Shown: positions 45,213 to 56,701 of the stretch, one piece after another
Position numbering within the stretch: position 1 is the first letter of the stretch
Layout: every line of letters begins with the position of its first letter
From: Tricholoma matsutake
Taxonomy: Eukaryota > Basidiomycota > Agaricomycetes > Agaricales > Tricholomataceae
Direction of reading: 5' to 3'
NCBI GenBank assembly: GCA_026075535.2
Contig: AP026542.1
Location: forward strand, 10,850,001 to 10,914,000
DNA length: 64,000 bases
Notes under the pieces: model-generated
What the model was told of the DNA's origin: nothing
What the model saw: only the letters and a program-made list of their open reading frames with translations
The model's database searches: none
Translations under genes and position numbers: made by a program

Positions 45213-46714
45213 TGTCTGCAGTTCGATGGCTAGGTTTAAGGAATGTGCAGAGGCAGTGGATGCCACAATATACTTGCGTGGTAGTTTACATTCCCATGAT
45301 TTAATTTTGGGACATGGAGTAGAAGGAGAGATGGGGAGAGCAGGTACGTCTTTAGCCAACTTCGAAGGGTCAGAGAGGGGAGCAGTCACAGAAATGGACT
45401 CATTCTCTGGGGATTCAACTGACAAGACTTCAAAGCAGTTATGGACAGGCAGTGAGGGCATACGATTCACTCGCTGCGAATAGGAAAATCCTGCTCCTCT
45501 ACAACTTCCAACTTAATCTCCTCTGCAACTTGATCCTTCGCTTCCTCAACATCTACAAGCGCCAACAAATCTTGCAGGAGTTTGTCTCATCCCTTGGGGG
45601 TGAGCATGCAGATATCCTGACAATGGGGACATGCTCCAGCCCTGTGTCCAGGTTCCCCACAACGGTAGCAGAGATCCAACTTATGTGCACGGCTGCGGGC
45701 TGCATCAACATCCATTGGTACTGGGACATTGACGGCTGGTGTGGGAGTTTGATGAACAGGAATGGGGTTAGGGTGGGGGAGGCTTCAATTGAAGGTGTAG
45801 GGCGTATGAGTGGTAGTTGGAGCATGGAATGCAGCATTAAACGCTGCATTTGTGAGTCGGTTCTCATCACAGAGTGAAGCAGCTTCATACCAAGCAAGGA
45901 TATCATCGTCTGCTGGGCGCCCTTTCAACATCTGTGCAATCTGGTCCTGAATTTCTCGGTTGAGCCCCTGTCGGAACTTCACCACCACTGGTAACCCACT
46001 CCCATATCCTGCCATGTCCACCAAATCCTTGAACTCATCGATATAGTCGTCCATGGATCGATGTCCCTGGTGGTAAGCGGATGACTCAAGTCGTGTCACT
46101 GCTCAGTGGCATTCATTGAGGGGGCAGAAGTGGCATACGAACTCAGCTCAAAAGTCACCCCAAGTGGAGAAAGGTAGAGAACTGAGTTCTTTAGTTTGAC
46201 ATAGGATACGGTCCACATAGAGATAGGCGCATTCAGATTTCATGTATGTGAAGGCCCAATAAATTTTTGCAGCCTCATCGATGAATTGATGTGACTGGAG
46301 ACTAATGTATAACTCACAGGAATTAAGGAATGCACGTCCCTGCGCACATGCACCATTAAATTCGGTGGGGGGGGACGGTTTGATCTGGGCACATTCCTTA
46401 GTGGACGCATTTGGCAAAACATCGTTGTTGGGTGCCCTTGGAGTCGTAAAGGGGGAACTATTGGTCATAGGGTTAGCCTGGAGGGTCCTAACAAAGTTTT
46501 CAATCGTAGATTTAAGCAAGTCGATTTGCGCGTGCATTCCAGAAACATCACTTTCAAGTGCGTTGAAGCGTTCTGATGCGTCCATGTCGCTAGGGAGCGC
46601 GTTTGGCGAAAATGGCGGCGTAATAAAGGCAAGATTATCTGGAACGGTGTGTAGGGACTCTGTGGAGCTTTGGGAAGCATCGTCCAGTCCGTACCTGCCT
46701 ATCTTGGGCAGCAC
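45213..46714 (-). pseudogene. gag: Gag of element C and gag-protease junction
   Basis: From a start at 46714 the minus-strand product has a gag domain (AFLNSCELYISLQ near 46,320; HRSMDDYIDEFKDLVDMAGY near 46,030), a CCHC knuckle CYRCGEPGHRAGAC near 45,660 and a linker into the protease (HSLNLAIELQTTD near 45,220). Five or so stops or shifts interrupt it. The start is supported by position, about 40 bases inside the 5' LTR. Confidence 0.9.
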
Positions 46715-46739
46715 GTTCGCAATTTTCAGGCCTTAGGGG

Positions 46740-46892
46740 AGAGTTTTCTACTATAAGGGCAACCTAAGCCTCTAGCAAAGGGAAATCCAAAGTTAAAATT
46801 ATACTACATAATACAGGCATTGGGGACACACCTAGCAAAGGGAAATCTGAAGAGAAAACTCTAAGGATCCCCTTGCTGATGCCCAGTATATG
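46740..46892 (-). promoter_or_regulatory. Putative self-primer site, transcript start and TATA-like box of element C
   Basis: Two bases (GT) inside the 5' LTR the minus strand reads AGAAAACTCT (46740-46749). The LTR RNA contains the exact complement AGAGTTTTCT (plus-strand AGAAAACTCT at 46853-46862, also 40866-40875 in the 3' LTR). A CATATACT box (46885-46892) lies 30 nt upstream of that segment, so it would be the 5' end of the transcript. A second short match (CTAAGG) follows on both sides after a 3-nt bulge. No tRNA primer site is seen. Confidence 0.65.
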
Positions 46893-47177
46893 TGAAGACA
46901 ACAAAAATCAAATATAACCTAAAAATAGAAAAAGGCAGAGATAGGCGGATCAAGGCTGCCGAATGACATCATACCAAGGGGTATGTGTCAGAAGAGGTAC
47001 TCCACCTCTAAATATAAAAGTGTCAACATGTACAAACATGATAGCAAGGGAAAATTAGTGATAAAATCCCAAAAAATCATAGAAAATGAAGAATAGAAGG
47101 AAATGAGGTGGGGAAAAATATAGGACGAACATAAAAAATAGGAAAAACACACAGGGCACCCCCCTAGTCCCCTTACA
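46752..47177 (-). repeat. 5' LTR of element C
   Basis: The copy is bounded by the CTGGC duplication at the right and by the primer-binding region at the left. Ends are identical to the 3' LTR. Confidence 0.96.
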
Positions 47178-48190
47178 CTGGCACACTTGAGCTCTGGTTG
47201 TCACATGGACTTGTGGACTCTAGATCTGGAGTCATTGAAGCATGTTCTAACTTTGCCCCCAAGGACATGGAGGCTGTATCCTCAGCATATACCCTCAGCT
47301 CATCGGAGAGAAATCTACAATGTGCTGCATGGGGTAAGATCCGGTTCTTCTGTGGATTCCCAGCTTGGTAGAAGGTGCAGCCTGTGTTAATACCCACACA
47401 GGCCCAGTAATATTTACCTATGGGTATATTTTATGGTAAGCTTGCTGAGGATCTCATCACCACGATGTCCTGCTGTCCTCCCTTGCTTCTTTGGGACAAC
47501 CTGGAGATCTCGAAATTGCTTCATGCCTGGACATTCCTGTCAACCAATCAACAATAGTCAGCCTATGTAACTCCTCAGTATGATCTTCCTTTCGTATGCT
47601 CAGATCCATTTCCAAGTTGCTCCTATCGTCTACCTCCTCAATCTTTCTCTTTGTACTGGGTTTCACTGATACTAACACTTTTCTAACACTGAGGTTGGGG
47701 TCAATCTTCTGCATAGTGACATCATGCTGCTTTGGTCGTCACTTTCAATCACAGAGCATGAAAGTAATTTGGCTTACAGGTACTTCAGTCACAGTGTCAC
47801 TGTTCCTCATCTTCCTTGCAGCATCTGCTATCCTTTTCACCCACTTCTTGAGGCTTGGATGCTTGGGGTATGTTGCCAGATATGTTGTCAAAACATCAGC
47901 TATAGCACAGATGGCAGGTCTGCATTCTGTAATGAGTACCTCCCCATCCACAAAAAATGTGACACAGATAGTTTCAGCAACAGCCTCAGGTATGTCACCC
48001 TCGATGCACTGAAGCACAGGCTCTAGGATTTCAAATGGTGGCAATGACACAGAATAATCAGATGTTTCAGCGTTGTCTGGAAGTGGCAACTCTTTGGGAA
48101 GTGTTTTGAGAAGGACTTTTAGGTCAAGAAGCTCAAATGCCATTGGCATCTCTGAAAATGGGAAAAACAACCCAGTTTGACAGAGATGGA
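47178..48190 (-). pseudogene. hAT-type transposase gene D, 5' part with BED-like finger
   Basis: From about 48,170 the minus strand encodes FELLDLKVLLKTLPKELPLP, a hydrophobic stretch with CAIADVLTTYLA, a Lys/Glu-rich region (TKRKIEEVDDRS) and a BED-like finger CTFYQAGNPQKNRILPHAAHC near 47,360-47,300, then SMSLGAKLEHASM before element C. Two stops and intron-like gaps occur. Together with 38,645-40,759 this is a hAT gene split by element C. Its outer ends are not defined; AACCCTA at about 48,335 could be a right terminus. Confidence 0.7.
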
Positions 48191-48344
48191 TGGGGAAGTG
48201 AGGTCACCAGAAGTCACACCATAATTTATCTTAGATCAGGGAATTTCTAACCAATGCCTCTGGAAGGTCATGTTAGAAACAGGTTAATAACCAGTTAACA
48301 ATTTGAAGTTAATAATTATGCCATGTTTAACTGAACCCTAGTGC

Positions 48345-50106
48345 AAGCGGTGGTGGTGGTGGATGGTATGAAGACAACAAATGGCGAGGTCATGTTGCAT
48401 CGCGCAACGCGTCACTCATATCACGTGCCTGGCATGCTTACAAGCCCAGTGGGTCCCGATTAGGTCACAGCCTACATCTCCGAAGTCTCCAGAATATCCA
48501 CTATATATATAAAGTCTCTGGTGATTGGGACACTTATATGTGTACGTTTTTACTGAGAATCACAGTATCTGCGCACACCAACTCTTGGAATAATTATGAT
48601 AATTTAATCACGTGTGCATTCTAAGTACACCAATTGACGTCATTCATTTGAATATTAATAAAAATTACAGCATCTCCACCTCGACCACCTCCACTCAACT
48701 CCTCACGCGCACGTATACAGCATCGTCCAGCAGTCTCAGTCTCCAAATTTATGGCTGGATCTACCGAGCATTCCATGGCATTCACCATATCGTGACGACG
48801 TTGAACAAAGCTTGGACAAAGCATTAGCAACTGACATTAAATTGGCGCATTGCATTCACGGCTCCAAGGTTGCTTCATGCTTCATGCATCATGGTGCGAT
48901 GTGAGCATCTTTTACACAGTGCGATCGAATTGGTGAGTGGACGAGTCCATATCACATCGTCACTAAAGTTTCCTGGTAGTAGATCTTGAAGCCACAACGC
49001 AGAGTCAATAAACGCCGTGATTCTTTGCGACCACACGTATAACTCGCTTCCTTGAGTCGCTCTATTGGCTTATGACATCTTGTTATTGGTAATTTCGGTT
49101 ATGGCCAGTCCCGAGACGCCTTTGACGCATTGTCGCTTCAAAAGTTCTCGAATTTTCCACCGATTCCAGCTGGGTACCCACGACCTCCACCTCAAAGCCT
49201 ATTCACCGTCGGCTAACATTAAGAGATTTTCTACGATACCCTGGATATGGTCTCTCAGTAGTTTATGGCTCCTGCACTTCGCCACCCTACTCATGTCTGA
49301 TTGGTGCGAGACTATCGGAAATCTGCTAGGCGTTTCTTATCTTTGTTCCCAGATCTCGCGCAAACCAGCGGGCCCGGTGTCTGATGGTCTGAATTCTCAC
49401 GTCTTTTTACCAGGTGTGCCTGCAGCGTGTCATCTGCCCTTGGCTTACATAGCTTGGCTTCTTCCGTCATATCCAACATCCAACACTTAAAACATGCGAC
49501 ATTCATGTGCCTGATGCGGAAGCGCTACACCAATTACATGCTGCGGACGCATTGAATCAGTACGACCTGAATACTTATGGACCCACAATTCATTTCATGG
49601 GAGAATAGTCGTGTATGCTGGGTACTTTCCGATACTCTGGTAGCTCATCAATAACCGGGACGGCTTTCCCGAACGTTCGTGATAACCCGAGGTGGTCGAG
49701 GACTCACAGTGTTATAATTATATATACACCGTGGACCAGATGGGGTAAGGTTTCTCAGCGCATATCGGAAGCATGCTCACAAGGACGATGTTCCTGTTCT
49801 TTTTTCCTTTTGGTTAGGACATTTTTTCAGTGAAAAGAAAGAAGAGTACTGTAGTCAGCTCCTTCCAGCAGTGCTAGGTATTGCTCTGGACCACCACTTA
49901 GGAGAAAGTGATCGGAATGATGGAGGCCTGCCATAATAGGCAATTCATTGATGATCGATGATATGTTGGACCACGTGCCGAAAGTGATGGTCGGAAAGTT
50001 TTGGTCCTTTCCACAATTCCAGTGGTCGCAGTCACCCCAGCCTCGTGGTCGATTTCAAGCTTTCTTCTAGTGCGGGGAACTGTAAGTCTCCTTGCTTGCG
50101 ACCACC
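48345..50106. other. CpG-normal intergenic region at the edge of the transposon block
   Basis: From about 48,345 CG dinucleotides become frequent and transposon similarity ends. Open frames (48612-48827, 49065-49490) show no recognisable domain. TATA-like runs occur near 48,504 (ATATATATAAAG) and 49,710 (ATTATATATACACC). I identify no gene; a lineage-specific or non-coding transcript is possible. Confidence 0.55.
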
Positions 50107-53100
50107 ATGGCACCTCCCCCCCCACCGCCGTTGCCAGCCATCTGTTTCCCGTTCACCAGTTCGAAACCCAAACGTCGCCTTTCTTGGTCCAGTGCAGGCA
50201 TGGCCCCAAGTCAGACATTCAATTCTGAAGAAATGATTCGACGTCCTTCGTTTTCCCCAACATCCACTGTTACGGGAAAGGGAGCGGATAGCCTCACTTT
50301 CCATTCTGACTCGGAAAAGTACGATGAGGTACCGTCAACTCTCCCTGAGCTATTCAAGGATGGCAAGGGTCGTCCTAAGTTGGTTAGATCGAATACGATG
50401 ACGGGAACTAAAAAATCTACGTCATCTAGCAAGTGGGGGTACGGATGGGGCATCGGGAAGAAGAAGGAGAAAGAGATGGAGGTGATGGTTGAAAGATCAG
50501 GTTCTATGACATCCCAGACGAATCTACCTGTCTATCAGCCCCCCGTGCGCCGAGATTCCAAGTCGAGTAATGCGAGTAGGTCTACTCAGAGGACGCAGGA
50601 TACACAGCACACGCGAGAAACACATCGGACGCAAGATACACATCGAACGCAAGACACGCATCGGACGCAGGATACACATCGGACGCAAGACACACATCGG
50701 ACGCAGGATACACATCAGACGCAGGATACGCATCAGACGGGAGGCACGCAGAAGTCGCAAGTTTCTCAAGGCACACATGAGACTCCACCGAGACAGGATC
50801 CCATCCGCAGTGACTCCCAGCGAAGCAAGTTCACCATACACAGCAAGTCAACACATCGCAGTGACGCGACCAACCCCACGAATGCAAAGCGTACCCGTTT
50901 CTATTCAAATGACTCCTCAAGCACTCTTGTCGGATCAGCACTCGAAAGAAAAATCAACGAGGTGGATTCGATCAAGGATACAGGGGACACAGATGAAAGA
51001 CTGGCAGACTTGCGGAAGAACATGCTGACTCATCACCTGGATTACTAGTGCGTTATTGGTTACATCTCTGTTCTGTACTGCAGTTCATATTGTTTTATCA
51101 GCATCATTCCGAGTGAAGATGCTCATCAAAGTGAATATGTTGCTGAGTGCGATAAACGGCGTGAATTCATCTCTGGGTAAGTTCCGGTTATTAGCACCTT
51201 TGCTTACTATCTAACGGCTATTTCAGATTTAATGGTACAGCGGGTCAGGCTATCGTTACCGAAAATTCTGCGTTTCTCATCACCGATTCCCGGTATTGGC
51301 TACAAGCAAGAGAGCAACTGGATCGAAATTGGACTCTAGTTCATGCTGGTGCCAATGGCGAGCCTAAGGATTGGATTCAATGGCTTGTGGTATGTTTTTA
51401 TCCCCCTCAGAATAGGCACAACGCCAAACTTTGTTCAGGACCGAGTGAAAGATGCCAGGATCGGAATCGACGCTCGAATGATATCGCATGAGAAGGCGAC
51501 TCTCATCAACTCCAAGATCTCCGCTTCTAATTCCAAGCTCATCTATCCACCGCAGAATCTGGTTGATCTCATTTGGAAGGACAAGCCACCGAAGCCAAAA
51601 GCTCCCATTTTCATACAACCGATCGAATTCACAGGTAGCTTATGGTCGCTTCTGATACCCAATTTTTGTTTGATTCCTTGGTCCGTAGGGATGGACGCAC
51701 ATGCTAAACTGAGGAAGCTTCGGGATTGGATCAGTTCCCAGCCACCTTCTGTTCCGTCGTATTCACAACATCCTGCCACACCTGCTCAGATGCAAGTGGG
51801 CACACTTATTACCTCCTTGTCGTCCATAGGTAAAGCATATCATAATCCTTGAGCTGTCACACCACCTTACAAGGCCTCTTTCAGCATATCTTCTAAATCT
51901 TCGTGGTTCTGATATTCCGCACAATCCGCTATTCCAGGCCTATCTCTTTGTGGGTCTCGACTCTGGGACGATATTCTTGGATGCAGGCAAAGTCGTCCCA
52001 GAAACAGGTGAATACTTGACGGCACTCGGCATAGAAAGGCGGGATTATCAGGACCTCTGGAGTTTCTTGCGACGTAGAGAATGGGGCGAAGGCAAGGTCG
52101 GTTGGTTCTGATCCTGACTCTTGATTATTCTTGATTGCTCCCCCATTAGGTTCTCATCTCGCCCGAGACTTCGTATGCTATCTCTTTGATGCTTACACAT
52201 TTCCGCTACACTGCTACGCCGTCTTACATTGAAACAATGTTGTCTGTGAAGAACGACACGGAGATCAATGGATTGAGGAGGGCATATTTACGAGATGGGG
52301 CTTCATTCGTACGTCTTCATTTGTGTTGTAGTTGTGGATTGGACTTGGTCTGAAGCATATGGCAGGTTCAGTTCCTGGCGTGGCTAGAGAACAAGCTTAA
52401 CGAGGGATATGATATTACAGAATGGGAAGCCACGTCGCGATTAACCGAATTTCGGAGGTATAATAAGCACTTTATGGGGCTGGCGTACAAATCTATTTCA
52501 GCCACGGGGTCGAATGCGGCACTTCCGCATTATACACCGAGGAAGGCGACTGCCCGGATGATCGAACGCGATACACCCTATCTCAAGTGAGTTGCCCGAT
52601 ATTTCACGAGGACATTATCTTGACATGAAATCGGTCCAGTGATTCTGGTGGCCAATATAGAGACGGAACTTGTGATACCACGAGAACAGTGCACTTTGGG
52701 CGGCCGAGCGCGGAACAATGCGAAGCCTTTACACGAGTGCTGCAAGGCCATGTAAGCATGTCGATCTCTTTGAATGATGCCATCGTTACGACTTGCTATC
52801 TGCAGATCGCCATTGACAGTGCTATATTCCCAGAGGGTACCTCAGGACACCAGCTTGATGTCCTTGCACGCAGAGCACTCTGGCGAGACGGGTTAAACTA
52901 CATGGTACGCATGTGCTCTCACTCTCAGATCTCGGATCTCGGATTGAATTATTGCTCTGTAGCATGGAACAGGGCATGGGTTTGGTTCGTTTTTAACTGT
53001 CCATGAAGGGCCGCAAAGCTTCTCGAGCAATATACCATTGATACCGGGACACGTTATCACCAACGAGCCTGGCTTCTGTGCGTCGTGCTTTGCCTCATTT

Positions 53101-53591
53101 TTAACTTTTGTGCTTATCGTGCATTCTACACAGACAATGAAGGCAAATGGGGCATGCGTATCGAATCCGCGTTGGCTGTGCGGCGTGTCAACGTAGGTTT
53201 TTCGGGCCACGGCCTTCTCTTGATTCTGACTGAAAATATGCTTACTGATGATGCTGATACTACTAGACCAAAGGGAGATATAACGGCAATACTTGGCTTG
53301 GCTTTGAACGCCTGACCTGCGTGCCTATCCAAACACGGATGGTGAAAGAAAACATGCTCACGAAAGAGGAAAAACAGTGGTTGAAGGTCCGTTTATGGTT
53401 TTTAACTACGGTGAACAATGAGAAATATTGATGTTGCTTTCCTTGCTTAGGAGCACAACCAGCGTTGCCTAGAATTGCTCAGTCCGCTTTTGAAGGACGA
53501 CAAACGAGCCATGAAATGGCTTAAACGAGAAGCAGAACGAGGCATAGGCCTTGCTTCCGGTCCGGGTGGGATGTCCATTGACTGGGACTAA
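50107..53591 (+). CDS. Xaa-Pro aminopeptidase P-like enzyme with long disordered N-terminal extension
   Basis: A metalloaminopeptidase of the M24B family, which releases N-terminal residues preceding proline. Fourteen exons give 917 aa: 50107-51047, 51102-51176, 51227-51389, 51439-51634, 51689-51829, 51885-52096, 52150-52308, 52366-52586, 52640-52751, 52806-52904, 52963-53077, 53134-53192, 53267-53386, 53451-53591. All junctions are GT-AG and keep frame. The peptidase starts near residue 298 ([11 protein letters not shown]), then [24 protein letters not shown], and the metal-site segments [31 protein letters not shown] and RIESA. The first ~297 residues are Ser/Thr/Lys-rich with a THRTQD repeat; usual length is 600-650 aa. 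The start ATG has a strong ACCACCATGG context and no nearer in-frame ATG exists, but an alternative 5' exon could give a shorter protein. Confidence 0.88.
50586..50745 (+). repeat. 18-bp coding tandem repeat (THRTQD-type) in the aminopeptidase extension
   Basis: Eight or more in-frame units of ACGCAAGACACACATCGG and variants encode repeats of [12 protein letters not shown] at about residues 160-213. The units differ mainly at third positions and are likely length-variable between strains. Confidence 0.9.
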
Positions 53592-54194
53592 TCTCACTTC
53601 CTGCGTTTCCCTTTTGTCCTTTCCTTTTCTGCTTGCGCCACCCCCCTCTCCCCTCTCCATAAATTATGTCTCTCACTCCCACCATATTATTTGTGAAGTC
53701 GTCGTCAGGACCTGGACTTCTTGTATTAACACCACTTTATGATACTGACGTTCTTGGATTAAGATTACCCCCTCCTTGCTTATTTCGATGTTGGTCTTTG
53801 GCATGTCGCCATGACTGCGTGTGTTCTTCACCTATTACGACATCTTTAGATAGTACTTACCCGTTGGATTTCCTTTCTTTTAAGATAGATGTGCAATGAC
53901 GAATGGACTCGAGAGTTGTACCGCCATGGTATCGAAGTGTGAATCTAAGTGATACTGCAGTATACACCATTGCTTTCCTGGTGATCGTGAAACGAACACG
54001 GTACTTTGACAATACACCATGAAAGTAAGATAAGAGATGTGGCATGGAGAGGTGTTCGTACATGAACACATTCATCTCTACACTTGCGATGACCAGCGGG
54101 GGCATCAACATGAGTCGGTCTATGAATCAGTATGTTATCCTCAACACAAGCCAGATGGAATGCAGAATAAGTGAACGGAAACAAGATGACACGA
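53592..54194. other. Convergent intergenic region between aminopeptidase and NOG1 genes
   Basis: About 600 bp separate the two stop codons. It should hold both 3' untranslated regions. Short open frames on both strands show no recognisable product. Confidence 0.7.
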
Positions 54195-56701
54195 TCATCG
54201 TCTTGATGTCTTCCCTCCCTTCCTCTTGCCAGAAAATAGATGTTTCGGCTGCATAAGAAAAGATTAAGCGGACGCCCAGTGCCAGCATAAATAGGTTCAG
54301 AACCACCACCCACCATTTTTGTTCTGATATGACGATCTGCCTCTCCAGCCTTGGCCAGCATATTGCGGGGCCGCTGCCCGAGATTACGTAGCTTGACAGC
54401 ACGATTTGCTTGCTGGAACCACCAGAAAAAAAGATATCAGGTCAAAAAAAAAAAGAAATTCAACACAAACACTCACTCCCTCATCACGCATTCCCGCCAA
54501 CCGCCGATCCGTCCTCGGGCCCCTCCCACCCGCCACAACCACCGCCACAGCCCCGTCATTCGCCTTCGTTTTCTTCCTCTTCGGAGTGTCCACCCCATCT
54601 ACGTCCATCCCGTCGTCCTCCCACCCGTCCTCCCCATCTTCCACGTTCATGTCCATATCCATGTCCTCATCCTCATCCCCACCCTCATTTTCCCGCCTCT
54701 TTCGCTTCCGCTGGGCCCCTTGCAGTTTTGCGAGCATCTCTGCACGTTCCTGGATACGGCTCGGGTCAAGCCCGGCTTTGGTCAGCTCTGTCGTGAGCTC
54801 GCTAAGTGTGCGCAGTCCTGCAGTGCGCGGGAGCCGAGCTTGGTTCTTCTGCGCCTTCTTGACACTTTGAGATGCTATCTTTTTGGAGAGGGCGTGCTGT
54901 GCGGAGCGGGCTTCCCGTTCGTCGTCAGAGTCGAACTGTGTGTTGATAGAATGAGGTGTTAGAATTGTTAGAGAAGGGGAGGGATGAGAAGGGACGTGCC
55001 ATGTCTTCTTCGCTATCGTAGAAACCTTCCTTTTGGAGGCGCTCTTCTTCACGCTCGAGGGCGTCTAGTTTTTCTTCGATGTCGGGGTCGATAAAGTCAG
55101 CAATGTTCTTGCCGTCCATGATCTCCGGGATGACATCCATCTTCCACTCAGGATTAGCCAGCATGTAGTTCTCTGTGGATATAAACCGTCAATATCAGAC
55201 ATCCAAGAGAGACAATGTGTCAACATACCCCGCATGTTGATATTATACACGCCCGCACCACCCTCCTCTGCCTCGATATCCCTCAACAACCGCCGGCGCT
55301 CTGAATCGTTTTTATCGTAGTTCTTCTTTTCCTTTATCGCATCCGGTATGAACGGTGCTCTCACCATGTCGTCCCGTGCTTTTGGTTGTGCTACATGTAT
55401 CCTGTTGATGACGGAGTTGATCTTACTCCCCTGCAGCTTCGCGTCAACACGATGCGCTAGTAGAGCGTCACAGGCCTTATTTTTGAGGTCCATGACGCCT
55501 TCGTCAGAGTAACAGGACACCTGCACACATTGCACGTCCTCTTGGTCGATAATCTCTTGCACCATAGCACGTGTCTCTGCTGGTAGATCTTCCAGTCGCA
55601 TGACGTCGATTTTGTTGATGACAAGGAGAGTGGGCTTGTTACTGAAGAGGGGTTTGATGGAGTGGAAGAGTTGACACTGTGGTTAAGTATCATAAGCATG
55701 GTGAATTTGAGCAGGGAGGTACACTTACTTGTGCTTGTACTGTATACCCACACTGCTCGCTTAGATCCATAAAGTATAACACACAGCTTTTCAGATGCGC
55801 CAGCGCCGTGATGCTCTGCATTTCAATCGTATTCATATCTTCAAGAGGATGGTCTAGAATCCCAGGGGTGTCAATGACCTGCCAACGGAGGTATTTGTAG
55901 TCGAGATGTCCAACGAAGAGGCTTTTGGTGGTGAATGCGTATGGCTGTACGTCGACGTCCGCGCGAGTGACTTTGTTGATAAAGGAGGACTTTCCGACGT
56001 TAGGGTAGCCGCAGATAAGGAGTGTACGCGTATTGGGGTCAATGGCGGGGAGACGAGAGATGTGTTGCCGGACTTGTTCGAGGTAGGCAAGAGGATCTTT
56101 TTGTCGGCGCATGATCGTAGCCATTCTATAGATATAGCTTTAGTGTGTACATAGAAGGTTTTAGAGGATTGTTGTCAATTACCGGCCAAGGGCAGCTTTT
56201 TTCAGCTGTTTACAGCGGTAGAGGCTGTCACCGAATTTGAGAAGACGGACATAGTCTTTTGCGACCTGGTCGATTAGATGGCGGGCGGTGCGCAATTGTC
56301 CAAGTGCAAGCTTATAATGGTTTTTATCATACAGTACATTCATCAAAGATGATAGGAAAGGATGCAGATCCTAAATGATTTATCGCAAAGGTGTCAAAAT
56401 GCTGCATACTTGGAAACGCGGCGACTACGCACATCCAGCATCGGGAATTCGGTCAAAATGGCATTGAGCTTCTCTTCGAAAGTGTCTTGGGTAAACTTGA
56501 CCTTGCGCATGTAAAAGTTTCGTATTCGGCTGATTTTGAAGTTTTTATGAATGACCTGAGCGTATGATTTATGAGATTGAAGAAATAGTTTACTATTCGA
56601 CATACCGTTGGGGTCTTTCGCTGTGTTTTTGAGAGGACTATGTCGAGGAAGTCTGCCGCTGTTGGCACTGGCGCAATGGCCTTGAGACCGCTGGTCGACA
56701 T
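54195..56701 (-). CDS. NOG1: Nucleolar GTP-binding protein 1 (NOG1), 60S ribosome assembly GTPase
   Basis: NOG1 is an essential nucleolar GTPase that joins pre-60S particles. Nine exons on the minus strand give 678 aa (yeast about 647): 56606-56701, 56433-56555, 56183-56370, 55729-56125, 55229-55676, 55000-55172, 54477-54935, 54314-54412, 54195-54248. The N-terminal NOG1 domain ([33 protein letters not shown]) precedes the GTPase core with G1 GYPNVGKSS (residues 175-183), G3 DTPG (221-224) and G4 NKID (289-292). The C-terminus has FDSDDE, an acidic DEDEDMDMD run and a basic [10 protein letters not shown] end. The intron 54936-54999 has a GC donor (GCACGT), required to keep frame. All other introns are GT-AG. 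Confidence 0.96.

Larger units (their letters stand above)
40765..47177 (-). mobile_element. Complete Ty3/gypsy LTR retrotransposon C, minus orientation, target duplication CTGGC
   Basis: LTRs at 40765-41190 and 46752-47177 share nearly the same 426-bp sequence (minus strand begins TGTAAGGGGACTAGG and ends TTGCCCTTATA). The flanks are both CTGGC (40760-40764, 47178-47182). Removing the element and one flank restores an open frame through VPDHNSMSVKA of hAT gene D. On the minus strand: primer-binding site, gag with knuckle, protease, RT, RNase H, integrase, chromodomain and polypurine tract. CpG is much more frequent than in A or B, which indicates a younger insertion. It is interrupted by a solo LTR of its own family (44781-45207). 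Confidence 0.96.

Noticed and set aside
49065..49490. Possible gene in the region upstream of the aminopeptidase
   Set aside because: No recognisable domain, no supporting splice pattern, and the opposite strand is equally uninformative.
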